DNA of 64,000 nucleotides from Spongospora subterranea f. sp. subterranea (GCA_049724395.1 JAUGWO010000159.1:62001-126000); one strand, 5' to 3'. Shown: positions 33,361-46,233, counted from the first letter of the stretch. Made by a program: numbers and translations. Notes: a model not told the origin generated them from the letters alone.

Positions 33361-35330
33361 TTACTGGCGGCGGGGAGCTTGTCTTTCAAGCATTTGTTTC
33401 AGATTTTCATCGTTTTGCAAAATATTACCTCGCAAAACTCTGATGTGAGCGCAGCTGTCGTTTATCTCGCCGTTGACCTTATCTAACTGCTTCTGTAAAG
33501 GAACTAATAGTTCCCTTGTTAACCTAATGCAAAAATTGAACACACACAAACAGGTTTTCGCATTCGATCGAATCACCGTTCTTCCTCCTCGAGTTTACGG
33601 CGCTGCAATCCTTGCTCGAGTCGCCACCTTTCTAGTTCGCGCCTCATCAGGTCTAGGTCTTCATTGACAAAGTCAATGCATTTGCCTAATGGATTTACAC
33701 TCTGGCACAGTTTCTGAATGTTTTCTCTGATAGCTTCAATCTGTTGCTGGGAATAGCTTCCTCTCCGATCTCTTGCACCGATTCTGCCGAGTTTGATTCC
33801 AACGTGTCTATCTGAAGCAGAGTTTGCCCCCTCCTGAGATTTTACGAGATCGACTGCTTTCTCTTGCTCTTTTAGCAAATCCCGAACAAGTTTTCCATGC
33901 TTCTGACCGGAAGCGTCATAAGAACCAGGAGCAACATCAGCTTCTGTCCTAAGCAAACTCGTTGTTGCGTCATCATCGTCGTCATCGACGACTTCGTGTT
34001 CGCGCTTGGTCGCCTCTCCTTCAAGGATCACCCCAGTCGCGACGCGTTGGACTTCAGGGATGTCAGCATCGGCTCCAAACTGAATCGCTTCTTGCACTTT
34101 TGGAGGAGCTGGCCTTGCCAGTGTTGGTACCTCCTGAACTGACGTTGAGCGCTCCGCGATGGATAATTCCAAGCCGCTCTGGATTTTCTCGGGCGCCTTT
34201 TCATTTGCGAAGGAGCTCTGTTTTGTGCTGGCAGAGGTCGCATGGTGCTGCTCTGTCACCAGTTGCTCATTTCGCCTGACAGGTGGATCGTTGTTCGCAA
34301 TTTTGATTGTGGGTTGTGCTTGCCCGGTAGTGACGTCCACCTTAGTTTTCTGTAACTTGACGATCGCATCAGCAAAATCCTGTAGAACTTCATTTGTTTT
34401 TTCGGCATCTTGCCCAGCGAGAATTTTCTTCACATTGGCGTTAGCGGTCTTACCGCTTTCCCTTGCTGTAAAATCCAAAAGCTTTTGTAAGAATGCGGCT
34501 TTTGCTGGAGCACCGTCGATCTTTGATGAGAGTTCATCGTTGATAAAGACGTTTCCTAACGTATTTGTTGCAGCTTGCACCTCCTTGACAATATCTTGAA
34601 TAAAGCGAAATGGCGGCCGCATCAAGAGTTCTGGTTTTAGAGTAGGACGAACGATCAGAGCTCCAAGCTTAGCTTGCGTTCGCTCGATGTATGTCATTTC
34701 CTGTGCAGCGTTCATTGAGGGGTTATTCAACTCAGGTGCTAGTAGTTCTGAAGCAATTTCTCGAGAAAGTACTGGAGGCGAGTCAGTCTTAGCAATTGCC
34801 AAAGGCACAGGTTCAACGACGCTCTGAATGTTTTGTACTTTTTCCATGATCATTGCTGGAGATGGCTTGGATTCCACGATGGCGGGATTAGAGGCGCGCC
34901 GAACTGCCTGTGACGCCGGTTGATTGGATTGATGTATAGCCATTAAAGCATCATTTGTAGCCTGACCATCACGAACACTGATGGCAATTTTGGCGAAAGC
35001 CTGAAGAAATATGTTCGTGTTTTCAGAATCCATCCCGGCAACAATTTTTGTAGGATTAGCCGCTAGAGGTACTCCAGAAATTGCGCTGACACAGTCGATC
35101 CACGTTTTTAAAAATGCGATTTTACTATCTTTGTCTTGAACGTTAGACGAATCCAATGATACATCATCAAATAAGGACTTGGGAAACCCGGTTTCTTGAA
35201 GAATGGCGACGAATATATCATGTAAGAACCGGAACGGTGGTTTCCCCAGCAGTTTGGCAGTCATTTTGGGCTTCTTTATAAGGCCACCAACCAGAGCAAT
35301 TGTCTGGTCAATGATGATATCTTGCGACAT
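33361..35330 (-). CDS. TRAF3IP1: Intraflagellar transport protein IFT54 with duplicated CH-like domain
   Basis: IFT54 (TRAF3IP1/MIP-T3) is an IFT-B subunit that binds tubulin and IFT20. Residues 1-120 form the usual N-terminal CH-like domain: LIKKPKMTAKLLGKPPFRFL, then LDSSNVQDKDSKIAFLKTWI and NPTKIVAGMDSENTN. After a linker of about 90 residues the same domain recurs at about 213-330: LIVRPTLKPELLMRPPFRFI, PAKAAFLQKLLDF and NVKKILAGQDAEKTNEVLQD. A low-complexity region with DDDDDD follows, then HGKLVRDLLKEQEK and the C-terminal coiled coil (IEAIRENIQKLCQSVNPLGK). A short intron near 33573-33520 leads to the last exon, ending QMLERQAPRRQ. Known family members have one CH domain. MSQDII (35330) was chosen over 35447 because it starts directly at the domain, as in homologues. 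Divergent from ARL6. Confidence 0.93.
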
Positions 35331-35523
35331 AATGTGGGGGAATGGTGGATCTACGGTTGGCAAGACCGCCAAAGCGGACGTTGTAAGATCAGATCTGTGA
35401 TGTGCAGCTCGATAGAGATGACCGCCAATCGTGTGGCGCCAGGTCATCCAGGCTGAAAACCAGACTGGTTTTCCAATCCATTCGCAGCCCTAAATCCGAC
35501 TGAGCAGGTTCCGGGCAAGCACC
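35331..35523. promoter_or_regulatory. Shared divergent promoter region, IFT54 / ARL6
   Basis: Only 193 bp separate the two start codons, so the region must hold both promoters and 5' leaders. It contains a perfect 8-bp inverted repeat, GAAAACCAGACTGGTTTTC, at 35455-35473, a candidate protein-binding site. No convincing RFX X-box or TATA box was seen. Confidence 0.5.
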
Positions 35524-36221
35524 ATGGGAGGGATAATATCTGGCGGTCGCAAGTGTAGGATTCTAGTCGTAGGGTTGGACAATAGTGGCAAATCGACGGT
35601 AATCAATTTCCTGAAACCGTCGAAGGATAAGGTTGTAGTTAAGTAGATGTCATGACCATGTTGTTTACACAAATCGCAATCAGGTTCCAGAAACACAAGC
35701 CACTGTTGGATTTCAAGTCGAGAATTTCAAATACGGCCATACAAAATTCACAATGTTCGACATGTCAGGACAGGGACGATACCGAAACCTCTGGGAACAC
35801 TATTACCAAGACGCTCAAGGGATCATATTCGTTATAGATACGGCTGATACCGTTCGAATGTGTGTCGTTGAAGATGAATTGAAAGCCTTGTTGGCTCATA
35901 AAGGCAAGATAATATGTATTTCGCAATATGATGTGTCATTAGCTGATTTACATTTGCTTCAAAACGAAAGATATTGCTGGGAAACCCATACCTGTTCTAT
36001 TGTTTGCGAACAAGATGGATTTGCCGGACGCTATAGCCGCCCATGAAGTCTCCAAGACACTGCAACTTGACCTGATAAGCGACCGTCCATGGACGATAAT
36101 GTAAGTCCGGTACATTGATGGAATCGCCACCATGACACGAATTATCTGCAGACCAAGTAACTCGCTGACCGGAGAGGGACTTAATGAAGGTATTAAATGG
36201 TTAGAGGAAAAGTTATCGTAA
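35524..36221 (+). CDS. ARL6: ARL6/BBS3 small GTPase
   Basis: ARL6 recruits the BBSome to membranes at the ciliary base. It has four exons. Exon 1 starts [20 protein letters not shown] (Gly2 allows N-myristoylation) and has the P-loop GLDNSGKST. Exon 2 gives [20 protein letters not shown] and the ARL6-diagnostic switch [20 protein letters not shown]. Exon 3 has [20 protein letters not shown]. Exon 4 ends [19 protein letters not shown]. The intron at 35904-35970 has a GC donor (AAAG|GCAAGA) and an AG acceptor; no GT donor keeps the frame there. Start context ACCATGG is favourable. Length of about 180 residues fits the family. Confidence 0.93.
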
Positions 36222-36612
36222 GAATTTGAGAACAAATAAAAACGACTTGTAATCTGTATTTCGGTTTCAACATCCCACAGTGCGTATCGAAATTCAAGCT
36301 GTTGACCATGTGCATGCCTGTATGGGCACAAGTCTGAAAAAGTGCGTCCTGCCAGATTTTTTGGTCAGTAAGTGGTGATCGTTCGTGGCAGCTGCGCCGT
36401 GTCTGGTCTGAGACAGGCAGCTGTGTAAGTTGTAACGGAATCGCTCATCAGGAGACGGAGGTGAACGGGAACGGGGTGGCTGGGTCTGGGACGACCTCCG
36501 TGGATTACCCAAACATTATTCAACCTATCCATCCAATTACCCTCACCATTTGCTCACACCTACTTCTGCAACCGACCATTGGTGCCAGGATTTTTCTCCT
36601 CAGAAATCACCC
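36222..36612. other. Spacer between ARL6 and the Sac3-type gene
   Basis: The reading frame of the next gene is open upstream of its chosen ATG back to a TAA at 36433, and the translation is proline-, tyrosine- and histidine-rich, so a non-ATG part or an upstream spliced exon could lie here. Nothing else is seen. Confidence 0.4.
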
Positions 36613-39600
36613 ATGTTCCAATGGCCCACGTTCAATATGAACACCCAAGCATCAACGCTGTCTCCAGAGCCTCCACCATTGACGTTAGACCGCGCTAAAA
36701 CATGAGTTGAAGCACTGAACACATTTGCCTTTTTGGACTATCATCGTTTATATAATTTCTGGGCTTCCTGGATCATCGTTAGTGATTTTTATTTTGGTAG
36801 ATCAACGCCGTTATCTGTTTTTACGGTGCCGCCGTTACCTGTTCAAGATAATGTTCATTCCAGCCTTGACAAACAATCGTTCACGTCCGATCGGGCCTCA
36901 GTGTCGTCACGACAAACATGTGTGTTTTTTCAAAAGGGCACGTGCAGAAATGGGCTTGCTTGCACTTTTCTACACGAGGAAGCGACGACACAACCTGCTG
37001 CCATTACCTCACATCCTTCATCACGAATGTCTGCGAGTACTCTTTCGACAGATGATCTTCGTCTCAAAACCGTATGCCGGTTTTTTCTTTTTGCTGGAGC
37101 TTGCTTGAAAGGAGAAGGGTGCAAATTTTTGCATGATCCAAAATTGGCACCTTCAACTTCTCAAGTAGTGGCTGAAGGGGATACTACTTTCAATTTTGCT
37201 CCGGTTCCGGAACGACAATTTCTTGGATTGAACGGTTCGTTGTATTCGTATTGTCGCGGAGACAACCCTAAACAGAATTCAGATAAACCTGGAGATAAAA
37301 ATTCGTCTTCGACTGCGTTTCAATCGGCCACTATGAACCCATTTGCCACGGTACTGGGAATCGTCTGTAAATGAACCGCTTCTTGATACGTTGATTTTCA
37401 GGTTACACGCCCTCAAACAAACGCTGCCTTGAGGGAATTTTCTGAAGGTATACCGTCTTCCCATTTGAAAACTTCTGTCATAACTTTGTACCAAAGTTGA
37501 CGATACCCTAACTGTAAACGAGCGTGCTCGACGATTCAAATCTGCTGAACCGCAACCTGCCATCGATTCGGTATTGGAAAACTGTATAATCAAGTGCTTT
37601 GTTTTACATTAGTCTTCAGAGTAGCATTGCGTTCGACGATTCTCGGCAAGACGACGAAGATGAGCCGGAATTTGCTTCCGGATCGGCGTGTATTGTGGGC
37701 TCATTAATGTCGATGTGCTCCGAAAGCGAAATTGAAAGGCGTGATCTGCAAATGGTATTCCAACCAAAACATTCGCTGGTTGTTCCTAACCTATGTGCTA
37801 GGACGTCCATGTCCTAGAAAGTGTTCAAGACGATACATGCAAGTCTAGAACAACCAGACGAGCCGACCCTGGGAAAATGGTAAAAAAATATCAGCGGTCT
37901 GCGGCCGGCACTGCGTTGGCACTGCCTTCAGAGGTAAACTTTCTTCTAATCAAATGGGAATGAGGCTAAGCACTGAATAGGTACGCCCTCCCATGGTTCT
38001 GGCGAAAACAGTGTTGTATCTTTTCGAGAATGTGATGGAAAGCGACTTGGTCCCAGTGCTTGATATTTACAATTTTTTAAGAGGTCCATCTGTCCCGCTG
38101 CAATATATTCGTGAAAAATTGTTTACCCTTGTATTAGATCGTTTCCGGTCGATTCGCAAAGATTTTGCGCTGCAAGATCAGGTCGGTCTGTTCTGTTGAA
38201 TTGACGGCCAATACCTGCGAACCTTTGTTTCTAGGCGCCAACACTTGCGATTGCTGCGCATGAGCAGATTGCTCGATATTTCATTCTTTCTAACCACGAG
38301 CTGTAAGCGATTTGATGCATTGACATATCATGTACCTCATAGATTTTGTTTTTCAGGTGTGAAGAAAAGGAAGACGATTTTCAAAAATTTCAAAACTTGC
38401 AACAAATAGCCCACACTATTACGTCACTTAATCACTACTATAAGGATTTACGCCTACGTGGTGGAATCGCCACTCCAAACGAAGCCGAGTTCTACTCTTA
38501 TCAAATTCTACTCAATATGAGAGACGCTAACAAACTCAATGATCAGCTGATGAACCTTCCGGTTCATCTTAGAACGTCTGCTCCTATTCGCGTATTAGTT
38601 TTGTTTTACTCGCTTTAGAACTCTGATCAGTTTTTATAGGTTGCTCGTGAACTATCGGCAAGTTTCAGAGGAAAGAATTACGCCCGTTTTTTCCGTATTT
38701 TACGAAAAAGGTGTGCCCAAGTTTTCAAAAAGTTCTTGGGGTTTACATGTTTGTTAGGGCAACGTATTTACAGCGCTGCTGTGTTCATGGGTTTCTTTGG
38801 GGGTTCCGGAGCAAAGCCCTGTCGATAATCTTCAGTGGAATGGGTCCAGTTTCAGCCACGTTTCCCTTGCGCTCGTTGGTAAGTCCTACTCTTACTGTTT
38901 GGAAGTTTTTAATAGTATTCGCAGTTAGATATTCTAGCGTTTGATGATCTTAGTGAAACAATTCATTTCTGTGAAACCCACGGTCTCAGCATATCTGACG
39001 AAGAGATCGTGAAGACACAAGCTGTTTTAAATTTCAACGCGAAAATGGAATGGTCGAGGTGGGTTTTTTTGCATCGGCTGTGCACGATTCAAAGAGTTTA
39101 GTCATCTATCAGGTCGCGGGTCCTTATCGGAACTCCGCCTTCGAGGATAAGTCTGGTTTTAGGACCTGATCCTGGAGAATTGCAACGTGAAATAATGTCT
39201 ATTTCCAAAATGATACCAGAATCTCAAGTTGGTCCAAGTTCCGCTATGCTCACGTCCCTCAAGTCGAATCCAGCTTTAACTTCTTCAGCAGCAGCAGCAG
39301 ACCATCAGGCCGTTGTTCGTCAGCAAGAATTTGACAGATTACGTGAACAGGTACGAATTTTTTTTTTGGTGGTATGCCTTCTCTCACATGCAATATTGTA
39401 GGAAACGCTTATGATGCGTAGGAGTTTCGAAGCGGAACAGAAGCGAAAAGCAGTTGAAGAAGCTCGTCTCCGGCAAGAAAATCTTGTTATGATTGAGAAC
39501 AACTTTATATCGCGAAAATCCAAAGGTTCGCCTTTTTCTCTTCATCAACTTGCTAACTTGACCTTTTTGCTGGAAATCGTATAGTGCATCGGCAAAGATG

Positions 39601-41661
39601 TTTTCGTTTTTGGGTAGAGTCAGTGCGACGCCTTTCAACTGCACGCGAACAAAACTTTCGCAAAAAACAAATCCGAGATGCTCAACGCAAGGTTCATTCT
39701 ATTGTTCGCGGTTATGCATAACTGATGGGTTTTTTAGTTCTGTGATCAAAAACTAGCCCTTTCTGCCTTGTCTAAGTTGGCGCGACTCTATTTTCTCCAT
39801 CAATGGTTGCATCGGTGGCGTTTTAAATTGGAGTCCAGGCGCCAATCGTTTGCTTTATCAATGTTGTTTTATAAGCATACATTTTTGGAGAAGTGGGTTA
39901 GAGCAGTCCGTGTGTCTAAACAGTCTAAAAAAAGACAAACTTATTTTCGCAAGCTCATTTCTCGGTATATCGAGCGCAACACCTTCACCGTCATTTAACA
40001 ATGTTAATTTAGGCTTCCGGAACCACATATACTGCCGCCAATTGCTGCGTCAACTTGTTCTGGGCAGAAACAAGACAATTCAACCGGCTGGTTTCTAGAA
40101 AACATGTTCTCTGTTCTTTCATCTTCGAAGGTCCGCAAAGTATTTTTTCATAATACCATCTCACTACCAGATTTGGACCAAGGCTCAGGTACCTTTGCCT
40201 GTTTTCTTTTGAAAGTTGTGGCAATTTTGGATTTTTTAGACTGTAACGGGACTGTATCCGTTCATCGTGTAGCTCACTTCGTCTCCCGAATGTTCTCTGT
40301 TCATCGCAAGAGCTCTAATGTTTTCACTGTACCTCAATTGTGCTGCTAGTTTCCGCATCGCTTGATTCAGTTATGTTCCTAGTCATCGGCTTCCAACCAT
40401 CCGGATGTCTCTATCCTTTTTTCCCGCTCGACTCATTTTGCATATGATCGGTGCACGCAGGCAGTCTGTTTTGTTGTAACCAACCCTTCAAATGATCGTA
40501 CCAGGCTTCACCATCTGCTCGAATCTGTTTACGATCCTCAGAAAGTACATGGATTGTGACGTCGAAATTCTGAGTCTCACGTTTAATAGGTCGCGTTACT
40601 CATAATATACATCAACGATGCAGGAAAATATGTTTCCGAATCAGGTTTGTTAAAAGCTCTGGACATTCAGGATCATCCCGAGCATCTTCGGTTGGTTTTG
40701 CCCGTATGTGAATTCTCAGAATTCGTCTCAGATATGGTTCAAGGTCTGTTTACTTTGTTTTCGACATTCACGTTTTAAGCCTTATTCGTCCAGCGGCGTT
40801 GTGGCAAGCATCAGCGTTTGTTAAACAACCACAGCACTTCGATACCGTCTCATATGTTATTCAATCCCGTGCCAAAGAAATATTCCGACTTGCATTGCCT
40901 CCCAATCGTTCTATCAAAATGTTCAATACGATGTTATCCGTTATTTCAAAGTCTCTATTGCAAAGCCGTCCCTGGCCACCACTTTGGTCTGCAACAAGTT
41001 AGAATTGCGTTTTTTTTGCTGCTTCATTTTTCAATGGTGTTTTCCCTCAGAGTTATCGCCTGCTCATTCCGAAAGGGTCGAAGTTGCCCAAGAAATAATC
41101 GCAGGTCACGCTTTGCCGGAGTTCGAGGATTCTGCATGCGTCGATTGCTTCAATGGGCAAATTGTGCCTTCGTATTTAGATTATCCATCCAGAGTTTTTT
41201 CAAAAGTTGTTGACTCAACTCCTGTGCGGTCCTTAATGTGGTATTCGCATTGTCAGGGTCAGGGAATATTCGCACGCCATTCCAACTGTGATGGATTCAT
41301 TGTTCACCTAGGGATGCCCAGCTATGCTGTTTTCGCAATAGTAATCATTTGCCAGATGGAAACGTTATTGGGACATTTGTGCTCGCGCGGTGTTGACGAT
41401 TTAGCGTGCTTTAATGTTCCACCATTCGTCGCCGAATTTGATTCTCAAGCATTGGTTGTGGTACCCCGATCATCTAAGGTGATCTAGTTTTTTGTGGTTT
41501 TTCATGTTTCATCATCAGTTTCACAGGGTCCAAACCCCAAACGCCGGAGGAAATCTCTTAACGTTTTACAGTTGAGTGACGTCAGGCAACGAATGGTTTC
41601 CAACAAGGCTCTTTTCAATTCAAGGGTGGAAAACATCCTTGAAAACTTGATGAAGCCTTGA
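36613..41661 (+). CDS. MCM3AP: Sac3/GANP (MCM3AP)-type mRNA export factor with two CCCH fingers
   Basis: Sac3/GANP scaffolds the TREX-2 complex at nuclear pores. Exon 1 from ATG 36613 (MFQWPTFNMNTQAS) joins by an intron of about 115 nt to STPLSVFTVPPLPVQ. Two CCCH zinc fingers follow: CVFFQKGTCRNGLACTFLH (C-X7-C-X5-C-X3-H) and CRFFLFAGACLKGEGCKFLH (C-X8-C-X5-C-X3-H). At 37600-37740 the SAC3 entry motif appears as GSLMSMCSESEIERRD (Sac3: DMCPEKER). The SAC3 domain continues with VRPPMVLAKTVLYLFENV, FRSIRKDFALQ, HYYKDLRLRGG and NEAEFYSYQILLNMRD. Middle exons are Arg/Lys-rich helices (EAEQKRKAVEEARLRQ; FWVESVRRLSTAREQNF), as in the GANP centrin-binding region. The last exons run to TGA 41659-41661 (LMKP). 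More than 15 short introns. It could instead be two adjacent genes, but no stop or start separates them. Confidence 0.78.
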
Positions 41662-42419
41662 TATTCATAATTAAATCTATTTTATACTACATTTTTTAAC
41701 CAAAAAGATGTTCATAGTGCATTTTTCCCAGTTTTATTGCATGATCCATTCTTGCGGTTTGCCGGTTCCATGTGGCAACGGTATGAGGTCGAAACCCGCC
41801 AGCCAAGAAGAATCTGTGGGTTTTTTTATTGAGGTTTGTGGAGTAGTCACAACCATTTTTTGAGATAACCGTGGGCGGAAAGCGTCCTACACGCCAAGTG
41901 GCGAATATGCTTAATTTCGAATTGAGCGCGTCTTACAATATTGAAGAATAAGCAGTTAGTAAAATTATTGCTATTGGGTCTAACTCAAGTTTAAGCTGCA
42001 ACAGTGTCAGTGAAGGCGATATTTGCGTAAGAGGGCAATTTAAAAAGCATTTAAATTGAAAAGCTGCAACAAAAATCAAATTGTAATATCGTTGTAAGAC
42101 ACAGCTGCAAATGGTTCTGCCAAAGTGTCGGGGCTGTATCAGATCCCGACCTTTGGCCGCAAATTTCAGCGGAAAACCGAGGGTTAATCAAAGGAACATG
42201 AGACTCTGTCTTATTGACGTGATGTGGCGATTGTCAACATGACTTGTCTGATGGTTCCTTGACCCGACATCAATGGTAAGCGGCCCCTGAGACCAGACCC
42301 ATTCCCCACCACAATGCGAGAGGAAGTCACCACCATCATTGTGCCCATGTCCGTACTATTACGGTCCTCGGACTATCAAATACTTTTGCCATTGCGTTAA
42401 CCTAACGCATTTCGTCGTC
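41662..42419. other. No recognisable gene
   Basis: An AT-rich spacer between two co-oriented genes. No open frame above about 40 codons and no repeat structure was noticed. Confidence 0.5.
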
Positions 42420-45400
42420 ATGGCTACTACGTCAAGGCCGCCGACAAAATCGTTCGGTGCGCCGCCGCCGGGATATGTTGCTGGAATAGGACGAGGAGCT
42501 GTTGGATTTACCACGTAATCCGTTGATATTGGCTTTTTTTCCGTTGCTTGATCTGACGTCGTCCTGCCTGTTTCTAGGCGATCCGATATCGGGCCTGCAC
42601 GTGCAGTTGCGACACGTGAAGATAGATATGCAGCTCAACGGGGTGCCACAACAGCGGCCTTGACTATGTCAGGGCTTGCTGCACCCAAAGTTCAAGAAGA
42701 AGACTTGTCGGAATCCAATTATGATGCATTCAGTGGATATGGTGGATCCTTATTTGATGCATCAACACCATATGACGCGGAAGATAGAGAGGCTGATAAT
42801 ATTTATGACTCCATTGACGCCAGGTATGAACAATTACCTTGCCATTAGCGCCGTTGTGACATTGTTGAAGAATGGAAGAGCGTCGAGCTGCATACAAGGC
42901 CAGGCGTGCGCAGGAAGATGATGTAGAACGCCAGCGTACTCGCCCCAAGATTCAGGAACAGTTTGCGGATGTCAAGCGACAGTTGGCGTCTCTAAGTGAA
43001 GAGGAATGGCTTAATATTCCTGAACCCATGGATCAGTCAAAAAGGAATAAAAGGTTTGAACCCGTTTTGAACATTCAAAGCGTTTTCTCAGCTGCTGTTC
43101 AAGGTCTGGAAATCGTACCGAGGTCTTCACTCCTGTTCCAGACAGTATCATCGCATCGTCGTTAGCGTCGACCCAGCGCGTTAATACCCTCGATGCGACT
43201 TTGGGGGGCATTGAAACCCCTGCCTCGACTGCCCCTACACCTTCACCATCTGATCTCATGAAGCTTGGTCAAGCACGATATACCGTTTTAGGTGATCAAA
43301 TCTCAAGTGTTTGTTTATGATGCTATGACTCAGTCTTGTCTAGGTATACATCTTGATAAGATGTCCGATTCCGTATCGGGCCAGACTGTCGTAAATCCAC
43401 GAGATTTTTTGACCGACCTTCGAAGTATCACTGTAATGAATGACGCTGAAGTTAGTGATGTCAAGAAAGCGCGTACTTTGTTGAAATCAGGTAATGCGCG
43501 ACTTGATTTCGCTTTTTCCGTTTTTTGAGGTATTTTCTCAGTGATAACTACCAACCCTCATCATCCTCCTGGATGGATTGCTGCGGCTCGACTTGAAGAA
43601 GCCGCTGGCAAAATTTCTGTTGCGAGAAAGTTAATCATGAAAGGTGTGATTTTGTAGAAATCGTAATTGTTGACGTGAAATTTATTTTTGTACAGGTTGT
43701 GAAGCTTGTAGTGATAGCCAGGACGTTTGGTTAGAAGCAGCCCGTTTACATCCTCCTGCTGAAGCTCGCTCGATTTTAGCCAGAGCTGTCACTTCTGTTC
43801 CTACGTCAGTCAAAATTTGGATGTACGCTGTGAAATTAGAGGAGGATGATAAGGCGAAACGTGCCGTTCTTCGTAGAGCCCTTGAGTTTATTCCTGGGTG
43901 ATTAGTGGGTTTTTCCAGTGTTTGTTATAATTGATCCCATAATGCAGATCTGTCCGGCTTTGGAAAAGTGCAATTGAACTTGAAGAGCAAGAGTCTGCGC
44001 GGGTGTTGCTTGCGTTTGCCGTGGAGTGTGTTCCACAATCGGTGGAGATGTGGCTCGCCCTTGCTCGCCTAGGTATCTACAAACTTCTAATCTTCAAGTT
44101 TCATGACTTCTCTTACAACAGAAACCTATGAAAATGCCAAAAAGGTGTTAAACAGGGCGAGAAAAGCTGTTCCCACAGATCAGTCCATCTGGATTATGGC
44201 TGCCCAACTAGGTAATTGGTATTGAGCCGCCGCAAACTGGTGTCTAAGAGTTGAGTTAGAGGAGGCGAACGGTGCGTATTCTCGCATAGATACAGTAATT
44301 CAAAAGGCGGTTCAATCATTAGCTGCCCAAAATGTCGTCATCGATCGAGAGCAATGGTTGAAGGAGGCTGAGAACTCTGAGCGTAGTGGAGCACATCTGA
44401 CTTGCCAGGTTTAAAATCGTCCATTAACTGCCAGCACTGTTTTAATCCGGTAGTCATGAAGGCAATCGTGCGAGCGACTTTAGGAATCGGGGTAGAGTTG
44501 CAGGATCGTCGGGCAACTTGGTCCGCTGATGCATCAGCGAAAGTTGCTGCGGGATCAATTGTGACCGCGCGAGCGATTATGGCACAGTTGCTTTTGTCAT
44601 TTCCTACCAAGGTTGGCGCTATCTCTGTCTTTGATTAATCATTTGTTCAATTTTCAAAAGGTATCTCTTTGGTGGGATGCAGCTCAGTTGGAGAAGCATC
44701 ATGGGACGCACGAGACCCTTATGAACGTTCTGCGAGATGCGGTCACGCATTGTCCCGAAGCAGAGGTGCTACTGCTGAAAGTTTTTTGTTGGAGTTTAAC
44801 TGATGAATGTCATGCAGGTGTTATGGCTAATGTCTGCGAAAGAGTTATGGGTAGCTGGAGACGTTCATGCTGCCAGAGAAACGCTTAATCGGTAAGAAAC
44901 GCAACTTCTCGTTATCATTGATGTTTAAATAACTTTTTCTACGCAGAGCATTCGAAGCCAATCCAAATTCTGAGGAGATCTGGCTTGCAGCCGTGAAAAT
45001 GGAAAGCGAAATAGGAGAGCACGAAAGGGCAAGGGCATTACTTGCCAGGGCTCGGTATCAGATTTTTATTTGTCGTTTTCAGCGGATTTAATTTGAAAAC
45101 AGTGCTCGAGCTCCAGGGGCCCGTGTCTGGATGAAGTCTGCCAAAATCGAACGAGAAATCGGAGATCATAAAAGCGAGAGGACTCTGCTCTTCGAAGTAC
45201 ACATTATAGCTGAATCTTAATAGCATGTTAACGTTGATGTAGGCTCTTGATGCATACCCGAATTTCTGGAAGCTGTGGCTCATGCTAATCCAAAACCAAA
45301 TCAGGAACGGGGATGTAGTTGAAGCCCAGCAAACTTGCAGGAATGCCCTCAAGCATTGCCCGGACTCGACCCAAATTTGGATAACAACAGCTCGTTTGGA

Positions 45401-46233
45401 CGCTGATACTGTTAGCATTTCCAAAGCTCGGTATAGTTTTTTTGTCATCCATGCACAATCATTCATTGATCCATTTCCAGAGCCGACTTAGAATCAGCTC
45501 GAAATCGGTTGCCTGGTAACGACGTTCTCTGGCTAGAGGCTGTTAGAATGGAAGAAAGAGTCGTGACTGAAGACACGGCCGAACTGCAAAAACAGTCTGC
45601 TGCAAAGCTTATGGCGAAGGCGTTACAGTATGTTTGGCCGTGTTTCCAGTACTGTTGATCAACTTCTGTTGCAGAGAGTGTCCAACGTCTGGGGCCCTGT
45701 GGGCGCATGCTATTGAAATGGAGTTGAGGCCCAAACGTCGCGCCAAAAGTTACGATGCTCTCAAAAAGTGCAGCGACAGCTCAGCGGTGTTCGTTGCTGT
45801 AGCAAGGTGTGTAATAGATTGTTTGCGATATTTTCCATCAAATTTCGCTATAGATTGTTCTGGCAAGATAGGAAAGTCAAGAAAGCGAGAAACTGGGTTT
45901 GAGCGTGCCGTCACCGCTGATCCTGATGACGGGACTGCCTGGGCATTTTATTATCGGTTTGCTAAGCAGGTCAGCTATGTATTTATGCCGTGTCATCATT
46001 TACTTACAAAGTCACTTGTAGTATTTCCCTCAAGATCAAGAGAAGATCCTGCAACGTTGTGTTGAAGCTGACCCTCGTCACGGTGAATGCTGGTGCCAGG
46101 TATCGACATTAGCTCATCGGTTTTCAAAACCTGATCAGTCTCATAGGTTGCCAAAAAAATTGGTAACGAGCGTTTGCAAACCCCTGATATATGCAAAACG
46201 CTGGCTGAAGAATTACCGGATGGCTTCGTCTGA
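42420..46233 (+). CDS. PRPF6: U5 snRNP splicing factor PRPF6 (Prp6)
   Basis: PRPF6 bridges U5 and U4/U6 snRNPs in the tri-snRNP. The start [20 protein letters not shown] (42420) leads to [20 protein letters not shown], a near-exact family signature across the first intron. Then come [35 protein letters not shown] and EEWLNIPEP. The body is a series of HAT repeats, for example [30 protein letters not shown] and [20 protein letters not shown]. The last exons read [26 protein letters not shown], and after an intron [17 protein letters not shown], ending at TGA 46231-46233. About 18 short introns. Gene order and length match a complete PRPF6. It converges on uL22m, 104 bp apart. Confidence 0.93.
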
